From NCBI GenBank assembly GCA_036897095.1, contig JAYMSP010002387.1, positions 1-24,605 of the forward strand: a stretch of 24,605 nucleotides of DNA. The letters run 5' to 3'. The notes beneath the pieces were generated by a model that was not told the DNA's origin, searched no databases, and saw only the letters and a program-made list of their open reading frames with translations. The position numbers were made by a program, and so were the translations under genes. Shown here piece after piece: positions 10,476 through 23,325 of the stretch. The DNA is from Plantago elongata (taxonomy: Eukaryota > Streptophyta > Magnoliopsida > Lamiales > Plantaginaceae). Position 1 is the first letter of the stretch, and each line of letters starts with the position of its first letter.

Positions 10476-10620
10476 GGGGGCGTTTGGATGGGGATTTGAA
10501 TATCTTCATTTGGCTCGACGAATAGTCATTTGGCCTAAAACACTCCACTCAAATTTCATTCAAACACAATTTTCACCAGAATCCATTCAGATGCCCACTC
10601 AAATGTAAATTCAAACGACT
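10476..10620. mobile_element. Possible short MITE upstream of the ROP gene
   Basis: It starts with GGGGGCGTTTGGATGGGG, a motif common at the ends of plant MITEs. The right end, read on the other strand, starts GTCGTTTGAATTT, a loose inverted match. The interior repeats CACTCAAAT and TTCATTCAAAC. No coding capacity. Target duplication not resolved; the identification is tentative. Confidence 0.35.
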
Positions 10621-10938
10621 ACTTAATTTTGGAATGATATTTCGGTACCTTCAATAAAATTCATTTTCCCTCTCAACCAGCTCAAAATAAAGTGGACCGC
10701 CAAACTTTTTCCTTGCCCCTGAAGAAAAAGCTACGAGCAAAATCTCTGCTTTGCTTTTCATGTCTCCCACAATCTGCCACTCAATCTTCTCATCATTAAC
10801 ACACCAAAAAGAGCAAGAAATCGTCTCATTACGCCTCACTCTCAAAAGGGTTCCCTTCAATTCACTCTCCAATTCCTTAACCATAAAGATCCCCAATTTG
10901 AAGCATGCATTTGCTTTATTGAACAACATTGCTACTGA

Positions 10939-13403
<2,465 letters not shown>

Positions 13404-13413
13404 ATCTCACGCG

Positions 13414-13463
13414 ACCAAAATGTAGCTGATCTATAGTAACCAAAATGCAGCTGATCTATAGTT
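13414..13463 (+). repeat. 25-bp tandem duplication in ROP 3' UTR
   Basis: Two adjacent 25-bp copies (13414-13438 and 13439-13463) of ACCAAAATG(T/C)AGCTGATC... begin 11 nt after the stop codon. They differ at two positions. Confidence 0.9.
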
Positions 13464-14142
13464 TCGAGCTGCGTCTGGTTTAGTTCTTGGTGGCATATCT
13501 ATAGTATATTTTATGTTCTCGTATGTTGTGTTCACACGTATGCTAGTTCTATGATCTCCTGCGAAACCTTCTATCTTTCGCAGCCAGTAGCCAAATCTTC
13601 CCTTTTGATCTTACAATCTCTGTTATAAGCAGTGTGTATATTGAAAGGTGGCTGACTAGTTGTCTGTGTTATCATGTGCACATAACCACATACCTATAAA
13701 ATGCGTTAATACTCTGGTTGCTAGCTCGTACTCTGGGTCTATGTATGTATGGAAATCTAAATAGAGTTCGCTTGAACTTTAAAGAAAGGGTCCACAATCT
13801 ACCTGATGATCATCCTGAAATTTGGAGTTATTAGGAATGTTTATTAGAAAAAGGTACCGATGTCAATGAGGTTTAAAGAGTTTAAATTGGTTGCTATTAT
13901 AAGGTGATCGACACTGGATCGGTTGTGTGCATAGGTGATGTATAGGGTGGACAACATAAAACACCCATCAGTTAGTAGCATGAAATCTCCTTACTTTATC
14001 AAAATTGCATAAAATTCCTCCAGTTTATACTAAAGTAACCATCATATACTCTCACTATCATTCCGTTAATTTGGACCTAACGGTACTAGTGGAAAATGTA
14101 CGTAAAGATTGGAATACACTGAGTATGTAGGAAACAAAGTTA
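13464..14142. other. ROP 3' UTR and downstream intergenic DNA
   Basis: The first few hundred bases are T-rich and probably 3' UTR. Beyond that is AT-rich sequence with no gene. The part at about 14040-14100 (CCGTTAATTTGGACCTAACGG) forms a short imperfect palindrome and may belong to the repeat that follows. Confidence 0.4.
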
Positions 14143-14392
14143 AAAAAAGGTGTCATAAGTTGTGTCATTACCAAAAAAGGTACATTATTTTGTGACAGTC
14201 CAATTTTGGTACATTATATTTTTCATTGTCCGATTTGTGTACTTCTTCAGTTAAAATTGACGGGCTCGATAATATTACGGGAAAAAAGTCCAAAAAGAGT
14301 ACCTTAAGTTGTGTGATTACTGAAAAATGTACCTTATCAGGTGACCAATCAATTTTGGTACTTACAATTTTCATTTGACCAATTTGAATACT
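14143..14392. repeat. Two diverged ~100-bp direct repeats
   Basis: Copy 1 is about 14143-14241 and copy 2 about 14292-14392, offset by about 148 bp. Shared motifs are TAAGTTGTGTGATTAC, AAAAA(A/T)GTACCTTAT, CAATTTTGGTAC and the ATTTTTCATT...CGATTTG...TAC end. They are probably a piece of a dispersed repeat or MITE family. No coding capacity. Confidence 0.6.
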
Positions 14393-15040
14393 ACATCTGT
14401 CAAGATTGAATGATGTTAATTTTGACCTAACTAGTGCACATTAACCTGAATTAACACATTTTATATTAATATGCAATTTGAATAAAAAATTAACAATAAT
14501 TAAAAGATCAATTTTAATCTGAAAACAAACATAACATTCAATACAAAAATCGTTAAACACTAATATAAATCTTCTTTTATAAAATAAAACCCACACGTCA
14601 AAAGAGGGATATGAAATATGGAAAATTTCCAATATACTTTCAATAGTGTAAAAATTCTAGCTCCACTAGGGGCGATATACGTTTTAGTGTGAGTTTTTAA
14701 AATCTGATTTCGTTTGTGCTTTTCCGTCGTCATCTTCATGACGTCGAGGCGATCGACGGTGAATCCTTGGGGGAGTTCAGAGAGACAATCAGAGAGCTTG
14801 CGGGATGCTGTAGTTGAAGACGAGGTTATGGATCAATATATATGAGGAAGGTGAATTAGAGGATACCTGGGACTTGGATAATTCGCGGTTTACAATTTTG
14901 GAGTCCTGAATGCTGGGGAAGATATAAAGTTTTCAGTCCCCAAGCTAGTTTATATTATTATTATTATCAATTTGTCAACCATTTTTTAGTATAATTACAT
15001 ATTAGGAATGTGGTTTGACATATTGAATAATTTAACATTT
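14393..15040. other. Intergenic region with a short GC-richer island
   Basis: Mostly AT-rich. Around 14725-14935 the base composition is more gene-like. A short frame opens at 14738 (starting MTSRRSTVNPWGSSERQSE) but stops after about 35 codons. I recognise no family; it could be a decayed exon or chance. Confidence 0.35.
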
Positions 15041-15470
15041 ATCTCATTATTAGAGTTGGGTTAAGTTCCAACAAATGAACTACCCCATCCTTAGAGTTCA
15101 AAATTTTCATTGAGAAATATTTATTTTCTCGAGTTGAAGCTTCGAGTTAGAATGACTTCATTTTTAAAGTTCATATACCTTCATATTTATATTCTAATTT
15201 GTAATTATTCTACTTTTGGAGAGGACTTTACAATATAGTGTTTCATCCATACAATTAGTTTGTATTCTAAATAGAATTTTCAAATTGATATTATTCCAGA
15301 TTAGAGTTGAATTTACCAATTCAAATTATATTTTTCTTTCATTTTTAGAATTGGTTTACATTTCAAATTAAATTTTGAAGTTCCAATAATTGGTTTACCA
15401 TCGAACTGGATTTTCTAATTTGAAAAGGCCATGTTGTTATAAATTAAAATTTTCAATTAAACATAATTTA
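15041..15470. repeat. Degenerate ~45-bp AT-rich repeats
   Basis: Loose repeats of the theme AATTGGTTTACA-TT-AAATT-AATTTT-AAGTTCCAATA recur about every 40-50 bp, most clearly at 15250-15430. Similar phrases recur right of the MITE at about 19905-20040, suggesting the same diverged repeat field continued across the insertion site. Confidence 0.35.
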
Positions 15471-16410
15471 TACTTCCTCCGTCCTGTCCTAAGTGTAACG
15501 TCCAAGATCCTAGTCCGGACGTCAAGGAGCAATGACGAACTTCCAAACATTCAGATAGATACACATAATTCAAGTACTGAATAATACAAACCAAACATAA
15601 TATTATATATGTTTGAAAACATAATAAAACCCACGTCGTAGTACGTTGAAGTAATCCTAATCTATCCTCAATCAGTCAGCTATCCTATTCGAACCCCTCG
15701 TCGTGCTCTTGTCCTGGGAAAAACATTATGGAAACGAGAGTGGGTTAGTGAACAAGACAGCAAACCACCACTTCACATTTAAACCATCAGTTTTAAATCG
15801 AAAGGGGGAAAACCGGGAACAATCACTTCAAGAGGTGTCACTGGCAAGTACTCTAGAGGTGGCCCCTACGGACTCAAGAGGTGCCCGTACCGTGAATACA
15901 CGATACAACGCTTTGCTCCGCATGGCACTTAGCGACCGCCAATGACCAAATCAATTCACTTATCCGAACACATGAAATGTGCCAGATTTACAGTGCCGAC
16001 GCACAGTCACTGTCTTGGGCTTAGACCAAACTGATCAGGTATTGGTCAAACACTATGAAGGCGCGACCTCCGGTGCTGCTTGGATAGTGAGCAGCGACCC
16101 ATATTAAGGACCGTTGAATAGTCCACAATAAACACTAGCCCGAACCCTTAACGCTGCAGGTACATACCCAAGGCAATAACACTTGTCGACAGAGTCGACC
16201 ACTATAGTTTCCCCATTTCAATTTTTTGAAAAACACTAGTGAGTGGTTGCTTTTCAGAAAACATTTTCGTGCAATGTCATGCGTGAGGATCAGAAATGCA
16301 AGAATAAGACAATATGCAAGGGTTACTGTCACTCTATCACTTTTGCGATCAGTAAACTATTTCAACGATCACTTTCACTTCAAAACACTATCAGATGCAA
16401 TATCACTGAA

Positions 16411-16586
16411 AACAATAGCAATAAGACCAAATGCACTTTCACTGGGCAATAAAAACGGTAGGACGATCGATCAGATGCAAGACACTTACAGGAGTTCAAT
16501 TTGAATAGACGCGTTAGAAACAATAGCAATATGACGATCAATAAAATGCACGACACTAGCAGGATTTCCGATTCAATACGCGTTAG
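16411..16586. repeat. Short imperfect direct repeats inside the solo LTR
   Basis: AACAATAGCAATA recurs (16411 and 16519). GATCAGATGCAAGACAC...CAGGA...GACGCGTTAG is echoed by GATCAATAAAATGCACGACAC...CAGGA...TACGCGTTAG, giving a period of about 69 bp for the ACGCGTTAG ends (16509 and 16578). Confidence 0.6.
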
Positions 16587-19013
16587 TAACTAGCTTCTCG
16601 CAATTAGTACTCGAGTCGGGTTAGTCAGAATCAACGCGTAGCGTAATTAGTGATAAACAGACAGATAAAGAACATAAATGAACGCTGCAATTTGAAGAAG
16701 GGGAAGAAGGCACTTTAGTTATTCCCAGGGCTTGATGCCGAAAGACAGTCATCGTTCACCTTCGAAATCTCGCAGCTTCTTTACTCCTGGTCAATAGACA
16801 ATACTTACTTAATTTTGATGCTAAAATTAAAGGACTCCCATAATATTTCCCCCAAAACAATCATAACAAGTAGCATCAATCAAACAAGAACGAAGACGCT
16901 TAACCATATAATCTCCTATTCATCAACATTGTACTCTCTAATACAATGGGTTCAAACTCTTCAACAGTTTCAACAACGTACTAATTCAAGTTTAGAAACT
17001 TTTCAATGTAGGCTAGTTTGTAAACATTCCAGCTTAACAATAAATCCAACATATTATGCATACTTCAGGTGCATGAACTTTGCATTTTCAATGCATTCAT
17101 ATATCCATATATATCCAAGTGAAAGATTAAATCTGTCAACTATACAACGCAAAGTTACAGTCATATTACAAGTAAACTTTTGCATGATGTATTTTCAAAA
17201 ATCATCCATAATCTATGTGAAATACGTTTTCAATGAAAAGTCCAAAATTTCTAGTTTCAAAACCATCATACAATCAGTGTGTACATGCCTTACCTATTCT
17301 CCACCAAAGTATAAACTTGCACAATATCTACTCAAGTTGACATGCACCACAACAGATATGCAATCATCTAATTCCATTCCTCATCCAAAGTTAATTTTCC
17401 ATAATGATTCACGTCGATAAAGAAGATTAGGAAACCACTAAATAATAAATCAGCAAATGGAATTAATACGTTATGGTAAGGAATCACACACGGTGGATGA
17501 ACAAAACATATATATAATCTCACCATATATACGTAAAACTTAATTCATTTTTCCAATGTATTATGAATTTATGATAGAAGTAGTTAAAACATGCTATCCA
17601 TTTTCTTGTTTTCAAGAAATGACAAAAGGTATTTAGCAAGAGTAAAATGAAGCCTTAAGAGCAGTCAAAGAAAATATATATAACACTTGAACTCAATTCC
17701 ACTAAATAAAATACGAGATGTACTTACAAGATCACTTTTGGTCTTGTCAAGGATGCATACGTATGCTTATAAGAATAGCATGACCATCAAATACACACTT
17801 ATTTGTTTGCATCGTATATTGAAAAATAATATTGGAGAAATAACTCTTTTAGATTGTTGGAAGAATTTTGGAAGATGCAAACAAGAGTTAGAGAAAAGAA
17901 TAGTGCAAGTCATGTAAAGTACTGTCCTAAAGAGTACTCGCCTACTGCTCGAATACTCTCCCAGGATTAAATGCACCCTACTGTATTAACAGGTGTTAAG
18001 GAATGAGTAGAAATGTATAAGAATGTAATAGCCCAAAGTGTAAAACAGAGAAGTTAAGTAAAAAAAAAGGGAATGTTTGGTTCTGTTTTGTACTTCTCCC
18101 GTTGGCATGAGCCATTATATCTAGTGATCATATATAGTGATGACCTCAACGTTAAGCAACAAAAACCAACAAACTCCTTAATCTTTCAATTTGGAAAGGT
18201 AAAACCACTATCTTTTGATAACAAGATATTAATAATAGCTTGACTATTAATTACAACTTTGTGAATAGTTTTCAGCCATAACGAGACCATAACCAAGTCA
18301 AACAAACTCAAAAAAAAACTTAACAAACTCTTTCCATTAGTGGTTTGAATGAGTAATTGAAATAATTTGAAATAATTACAACACACAGTGAGAGACAATC
18401 AGCCAATAGACATAGCAGATTAATATTAACAAGCACGAAACAGAGCAGGTGAAGAATGATTGAATTTAAAGACACAACAAGATGCTCGTCGCATTCTCAA
18501 ATTGAACTCAAAAATCAGGCATATAGACATGATCAAACAATTTTGTTGATTCTTCATGTTCAAACACACAGTATACTTGTAACCATACTAGTGCCGTTCC
18601 CATCTTGGCAGTTCACACAACTAGTCTAGCTAGGCACCACTCCATCAACAATTCATCCTACAATCGTTTACTACATGCCAATCACCACCACACTGTACTA
18701 GTGATTACCAGCCATTAATTCTGCTAAACCGCAGTATACAAGACATCCGATTTCCTTATCCTACGAACACAAACTACAACACAACATTTTTCCAGCTAAC
18801 ATACTGTAGTATACAAATTCCCGACCCAAAACTTAAACGAGTTATTCGAGCGAAACTAACCGAAGTCGATGGCGGAATCCGATGAAATGGCGGCGAACAG
18901 TGGTGCGCGAGAAGCTTGGTCGACAGTGAAAAAGGGAAAGAACGATTGCAATTGAAATTGGGTGGAATATCGGTTGTTCTTGTGGAGGAACGGAAAACGC
19001 AGATGGCACGGTG

Positions 19014-19020
19014 TTATATA
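19014..19020 (-). promoter_or_regulatory. Possible TATA box of the solo LTR
   Basis: Read on the minus strand, GCTATATAACACC lies about 645 bp from the LTR start, directly downstream of a GC-rich tract (about 19021-19300). This matches where an LTR promoter would sit if the element reads on the minus strand. Confidence 0.4.
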
Positions 19021-19901
19021 GCGAGGAGGCGGACGGCTGGCACTTGGAGACACCACCACGCGGCGTGATGCATGTCTTTCGGTTTGATTTGGGGTGGGGG
19101 TCGACCGGCGGCGGACGAATGGGAGCGGTTGGGCGCGGAACTGATGTCGGCCGCGATTTGGGGCGCGGGTGGCCGGTCCGTGGCGCGGGACGGCCGGCTT
19201 CGGTACCGCCACTCCATTCGCCGGTGTGGAGGAGGGAGAACGAGGGCGAAGCCGGAGAAGATGGAGAAGAGGCGGAGGAAATTGATTTGGGCATTTTGGG
19301 GGTGAAATACGGTTTTGAGAGAGGAAGAGGAAACCGATTGGTTTTGGGAAGAAAGCGGGTCTATGTATGTTTCTTTTACTATTTTATTATATCTGGCAAC
19401 TTCTGGATCCGGATTGCGAATAAATTTCCAAAAATGGTTCCTGTACGATCTTTGAGTCGAACTTAAGCCGTATCAAAAATAAAATAAATATTTTTATTTT
19501 ATTATCTTTTTATTATTATTTTATTACCCGCTATTATTTTCTTGAAGTTTTCGCGCGACGTTTAAACTTTTAAATTAACCCGAATATTTCTACTTCCATT
19601 TAAGATGCTGGAATTAATATTTAAGAAAATTTTTAACGCGTACTGAATTTTGCGGTCTTTACACTAAGCTTCCCACTTTGCCATTTTTGTTATCCCAATT
19701 AAAGCTTCTCATTTTCATTTGTATCCATTTTTAGCCCAACTTTAACATTAGAATATTCAGACAATAGCTCAAAATTACATCTCATGCCACTCAATATAAC
19801 CAAAAGTACTACTGTCTTATTATTTTATGAAAAAGTACTCTTGTCTTATTTTTTGAACCAAAAAAATTGTTTGGGAAGTTTAGGAATGGACGAAGTAAGT
19901 A

Positions 19902-21196
19902 AGTTAGAATTATCAAATTTTTAGATTGTTTTCCTGAATAGTGTAGTTTGTACTTCTAATTAAGTTTTCAAGTCCCATTTATTGCATTTCTAGAGTTATT
20001 TGCCATTTGAATTAAATCTTCAAGTTAATATCGTCACTGGAATGTTTGAGGTGAAATTCTAACTCGATTTTATTGAGGTAGCCTTCGTATCATGTTTGTC
20101 TAGAGATTTTTAATCGAGTCGGATTAGTACCGTTTTAATTCATCTTCTATTTACAACTCAATTAAAATTTCGGTCTCTACCTAATCTTTTTTCTCTCACT
20201 ATATTTTTTTATCATATATTATAACAACCTTAAACCAATCGAACAATCTCAAAACATCTTACGCATATCACTTTACTACTTTAGGCACGTGCTATAGAAC
20301 AACCCTAAAATCCGTATAAAATTTAACTCTATTCCAAGCAAAATATTTTCACAACTCAAATGAAGTTACTATTCCTCTAATGAAACTCTGTTAAAATTTA
20401 GTTAAGCCAAACTACCTTCACATTTTGAATTTTTTTTTTCATTTTCACTTTTGAATAAGCTTTTAACTGATAGGTGTATCTACTCATTTAATTCCCATTC
20501 CTTATTATTTTTTTTACATTTTCAACAATGTGGGTCTTTCATTTTTTTTTCCCACTTGTTCTTATTCATCATAATACTAAAAAACAATGCAAAAACTTAT
20601 AAAAGTCAAACCCAAATTGAAACTATGCAATAATTCCATACAAACATATACTAAATATTTTTGTTATGTCATACAACGTAGTTTTTATCTTCATATTAAT
20701 TATTTAGGAAATGGTTAATCTGTATAGTTAAACAGACAATATATAATTGTGTGTAGCTTAACGGTTAAAACTATAGTTTGAATCCATGAGGTGCAATGTA
20801 TAAATTAAATTTAGTTCTCAAGTTGAATTAAGTATTCTGACTTTCTTTCTTTTTAATTTTTTTGGTTTGAATGATCTCAGTGTTAGAGTTAGTTACACTT
20901 CAAATTGAAATTCTAAGTTTGAATAACACATTTTATTAATTCATAAGTATTTACTCATATAACGTAGTTCAGGGTATGTTCTAGTGATATTTGGGAAGCA
21001 CAATTCAAAATACCGCATTTTGATTGAACAAATTTGACCAAAGCTCGTTAAAATTCCAAACTCACCAAATACATGAATTTATAGCTCGCTCAATTTCTTC
21101 TTCGAAATACCATTCGAAATAGCCCACCTAGAGTGGATTATTGAGATATGGTATTTGGTCAAAATACAATTACATCTTATCCCTCAAAGTTAACAT
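19902..21196. other. AT-rich repeat-derived intergenic DNA
   Basis: No coding frame of interest. The first part continues the degenerate repeat seen at 15041-15470. At about 20756 TAGCTTAACGG followed by GTTTGAATCC resembles RNA polymerase III A and B boxes, but they are too close together for a tRNA or an active SINE. Confidence 0.4.
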
Positions 21197-21348
21197 TGTA
21201 ATGGCCAAAATTCGCTCTTTCAGCACGACTGGCAAATTGGTCCATCAAGGTCCGGACCCAATCCATGATCTTCAAATGAGTCCATCTCAACCTCACACGC
21301 GGTTCGGGCCTCCCTACCTCCTAGCGGATAGACACACTAGACAACACA

Positions 21349-21706
21349 CTTGGTGGGTCTGACGGATGCGAGCCAACACGCTTGGCGAGTCTCACGGACG
21401 TGCGAGCCAACACGCTTGGCGAATCTGACGTACATACGAGCCAACACGCTTGGCAAGTCTGACGGACGTGCGAACCAACACGCTTGGCGAGTCTGACGCA
21501 TGTACGAGCCAACACGCTTGGCAAGTCTGACGGACGTGCGAACCAACACGCTTGGCGAGTCTGACGCACGTACGAGCCAACACGCTTGGCAAGTCTGACA
21601 TACATGTGAGCCAACACACTTGGCGAGTCTGACGGACGTGCGAGCCAACACGCTTGGTGAGTTTGACATACATACGAGCCAACACGCTTGGCGAGTCGGA
21701 CATACA
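21349..21706. repeat. 34-bp tandem repeat array, about 10.5 units
   Basis: The unit is CTTGGCGAGTCTGACGGACG plus TGCGAGCCAACACG (34 bp). About ten full copies and a partial one are seen; the first is 2 bp shorter. Copies alternate between variants: GCGAGTCTGACGCA and GCAAGTCTGACGGA types at units 4-7 suggest expansion by pairs of units. The 34-bp period is not a multiple of three and the minus strand of the unit lacks stops, so all three minus frames stay open across the array. The long frames there (21321-21812 and others) are therefore artefacts of the repeat. Confidence 0.95.
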
Positions 21707-21914
21707 CCAATCTACCAAAAACGAATTCAACGGACTTGAGATTCGTCCAACCTAATTCGCAAGGCAAACCATGTTGGCCTAACGGACTAACCGACCCACG
21801 TCGCACGACCAACTTAGTCAGTCAGTAAGCAACCGACTAGACTAAGTCAGCCATGAAACGACTCCAGATCCGAAAGATAGGAGAGGTGGGTACGGACGCC
21901 AACGTTGGATGGTC

Positions 21915-21921
21915 TATATAG
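21915..21921 (+). promoter_or_regulatory. TATA box downstream of the 34-bp array
   Basis: GGTCTATATAGGGAGG is a good plant TATA context, about 210 bp after the array. A leader-like sequence with no recognisable coding gene follows. Confidence 0.5.
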
Positions 21922-22156
21922 GGAGGCAGGCGGAAAGAATAAGGATGATCTCATTCCAACTACAAAAAACCCTAGCAATCAATCGATCTCCACGCACTCA
22001 ACCCTCAGTACTCTATCAGTCAGTCAGACGATCAAGTTTCACCTTCCGCCATCCTACCTCGCTTATCAACGATCATTAGCTAGCTTCCCTTCACGCGGTC
22101 AACTAGCACATTGTCGATAACCATTCCATCTTCGCCGAACCGTCAACAGGATAAGT

Positions 22157-22196
22157 CACCTCCATCACCTCCACCATCTCCACCATCTCCACCCCT
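22157..22196. repeat. C-rich CACCTCCAT/CCACCATCT microsatellite
   Basis: A 40-bp run of CACCTCCATCACCTCCACCA-like triplet sequence with G almost absent on this strand. A weaker relative occurs at about 22750-22785. Confidence 0.8.
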
Positions 22197-22547
22197 CTCA
22201 TTGTCAATTTACTTATTCTTTATTATTGGAGTGGAAGCGTGGAGCTGGTGGTGCGGCGGAGCGGATTCACGGTGAAGCTGGAAAAGGGGCATATTCCGAT
22301 CGGGATTCACGGCGGCGGACGGCGGTGTTGAAGTTTGGATCGGGAAGTGACGGACGGAAGGCCGTCACAGCTCACAGGCTGCAGCCGCTGCGCGATTGGG
22401 ATTTGGGAATTTGGAATTGGAAGAGTTTGGCTGTTTGGGAAGAACCGAAGAACACAACGATATAAGCGATTCAGCGAATTCATATATTTACTCCGGTTTT
22501 CACAAAATATCGGTCCAGTCGGTGGACACGCGGTTTTGTCGGTATTT
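22197..22547. other. GC-rich segment of unknown origin
   Basis: From about 22230 to 22440 the sequence is GC-rich (GGCGGCGGACGGCGG) and looks like a gene 5' end. Open frames run through on both strands into the inverted repeat, but none has a recognisable domain. It may be a captured gene fragment or part of an LTR or element. Confidence 0.3.
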
Positions 22548-22728
22548 GGACCGGACCGGACCGGACCGAGGACCGAAATCTTGATATCCTCCATACCAAG
22601 GACCGGACTGAGTCGGGCCCGGCACGGACCGAGGATCGATTTTTCGGTCCGGTTAGGGCCCGACTCGGTCCGGTCCTCGGTATGGAGGATATCAAGATTT
22701 CGGTCCTCGGTGTTTTTCGGTCCGGTCC
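22548..22728. repeat. Inverted repeat with 85-bp arms (foldback)
   Basis: Arm 1 is 22548-22632, arm 2 is 22644-22728, and the loop is 11 bp (GGATCGATTTT). The arms share GAGGACCGAAATCTTGATAT, CCTCCATACC and GTCGGGCCC in inverted order, with only scattered mismatches by eye. Each arm is rich in GGACCGG units. Just right of arm 2, TAGGGGTGAGCAAAATCAGG (read on the minus strand, ending about 22746) resembles a hAT element end. It is probably a hAT-type foldback MITE whose left end is lost or altered. A transcript would fold into a long hairpin. Confidence 0.85.
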
Positions 22729-22746
22729 TGATTTTGCTCACCCCTA

Positions 22747-23325
22747 CCTCCAACTACCATTTCCACCACCTCCAACCACCGTTTCCAACGAAACTTGACC
22801 TTCAATCCGTCTTCATTTTCTCCGAATTAACCCAACGAACCTTTCCTTTTTTTTGAAAATTTATTTTAAAGCTCCAACGGAGCTGTAAAACACTAGTTAT
22901 CGAAAATGTTTTTTTATGGACTAATTTGCAATAGTTGTTTTTTTAATACCGAAAATCATTTTCTTTTTCCAGAAAATAATTTTCGGAATTTTCAATTTTT
23001 TTTAAATCGAAAATGTTGACTTTTGGACCGTTGACTCCATTGACTAACGGAGTTAACTAACGGTAGGGAGTTTTGGAAAAAAGATGGGAGTTTTTTGTAA
23101 TTTCACTACTTTTTAGGGAGGTCGTTGTAATTAACCCATGATATAATGTTAGTTGATTGAAGGCATCGGACTCATACTACATCATGGGCAATGCATTCAT
23201 TAAATACATAGTATCATGCATGATTTTGGGTCATGTGATGATAAAGTTTGTCTATACATGCAGTCAAGGTTTTAACTAGTATGCGGGTGGCAAAATGTTA
23301 AATGCAATATTTTAGAGGGGGCGCT
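22747..23325. other. Intergenic region, repeat-like, no gene
   Basis: Pyrimidine-rich at first, then AT-rich with phrases such as AACGGAGTTAACTAACGG and AGGGAGGTCGTTGTAATTA, which look like dispersed-repeat material. No gene is seen. Confidence 0.35.

Larger units (their letters stand above)
15494..19663 (-). mobile_element. Large solo LTR (Ty3/gypsy-like), inserted in the MITE
   Basis: This 4170-bp unit begins TGTAACGTCC and ends GGTCTTTACA (complement TGTAAAGACC). It is flanked by a perfect 5-bp duplication CTAAG (15489-15493 and 19664-19668). TG...CA ends with a 5-bp duplication are the hallmark of LTR retrotransposon insertion. I found no second internal copy of either end, no primer-binding site and no gag-pol reading frame, so a solo LTR left by LTR-LTR recombination fits best. 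The length and the TGTAAAGACC/GGACGTTACA ends recall long-LTR chromoviruses of the Tekay/Del type, which would place the sense strand on minus. Open frames inside (for example 16815-17420 and those around 18842-19466) are not recognised proteins. A large retrotransposon derivative without LTRs remains possible. Confidence 0.72.
15471..19901. mobile_element. Stowaway-type MITE, split by a 4.2-kb insertion
   Basis: The left end TACTTCCTCCGTCC (15471-15484) and the inverted right end TACTTACTTCGTCC (complement of 19888-19901) are Stowaway-like terminal repeats with TA at each border. Further inside, TCCTAAG...CTTCCCAC on the left side matches TCCTAAACTTCCCA on the right. Without the insertion at 15494-19663 the MITE is about 250 bp, a normal Stowaway size. 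It has no coding capacity. Confidence 0.8.
21197..22130 (+). mobile_element. LTR-like regulatory fragment
   Basis: From TGTAATGGCCAAAATTCGC (21197), the order is a 34-bp tandem array (21349-21706), a TATA box (21915), then a leader-like stretch with AAAAAACCCTAGCAATC and TCAATCGATC. This resembles the U3 (repeat enhancers), R and U5 of a plant Ty3/gypsy LTR. I could not find a matching right end or target duplication, so the right border is a guess and the piece may be truncated. Confidence 0.42.

Noticed and set aside
10651..10929. 92-residue minus-strand frame upstream of ROP
   Set aside because: It overlaps the ROP leader, has no recognisable motif and no gene structure around it.
14738..14845. 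Short frame starting MTSRRSTVNPWG
   Set aside because: It stops after about 35 codons, with no splice-supported extension or family match that I can recognise.
16815..17420. 201-residue open frame on the plus strand
   Set aside because: It lies inside the LTR-like insertion. The composition is that of translated AT-rich DNA, with no recognisable domain.
18842..19294. Pro/Ser/Arg-rich minus-strand frame of 150 residues and its overlapping frames
   Set aside because: It is a GC-rich, low-complexity translation inside the solo LTR. Several frames on both strands are open at once, so there is no evidence for a protein.
20756..20786. tRNA- or SINE-like A and B boxes
   Set aside because: The boxes are only about 10 bp apart and no cloverleaf stems form around them. 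Chance or a very decayed relic is more likely.
21321..21812. Long minus-strand open frames with SVRLAKRVGS / RQTRQACW repeats
   Set aside because: They arise from the 34-bp tandem array, which is open in all three minus frames. There is no known domain.
22307..22856. Open frames on both strands through the inverted repeat
   Set aside because: They are caused by the GGACCGG-rich hairpin arms. They read the palindrome in both directions and match no family.
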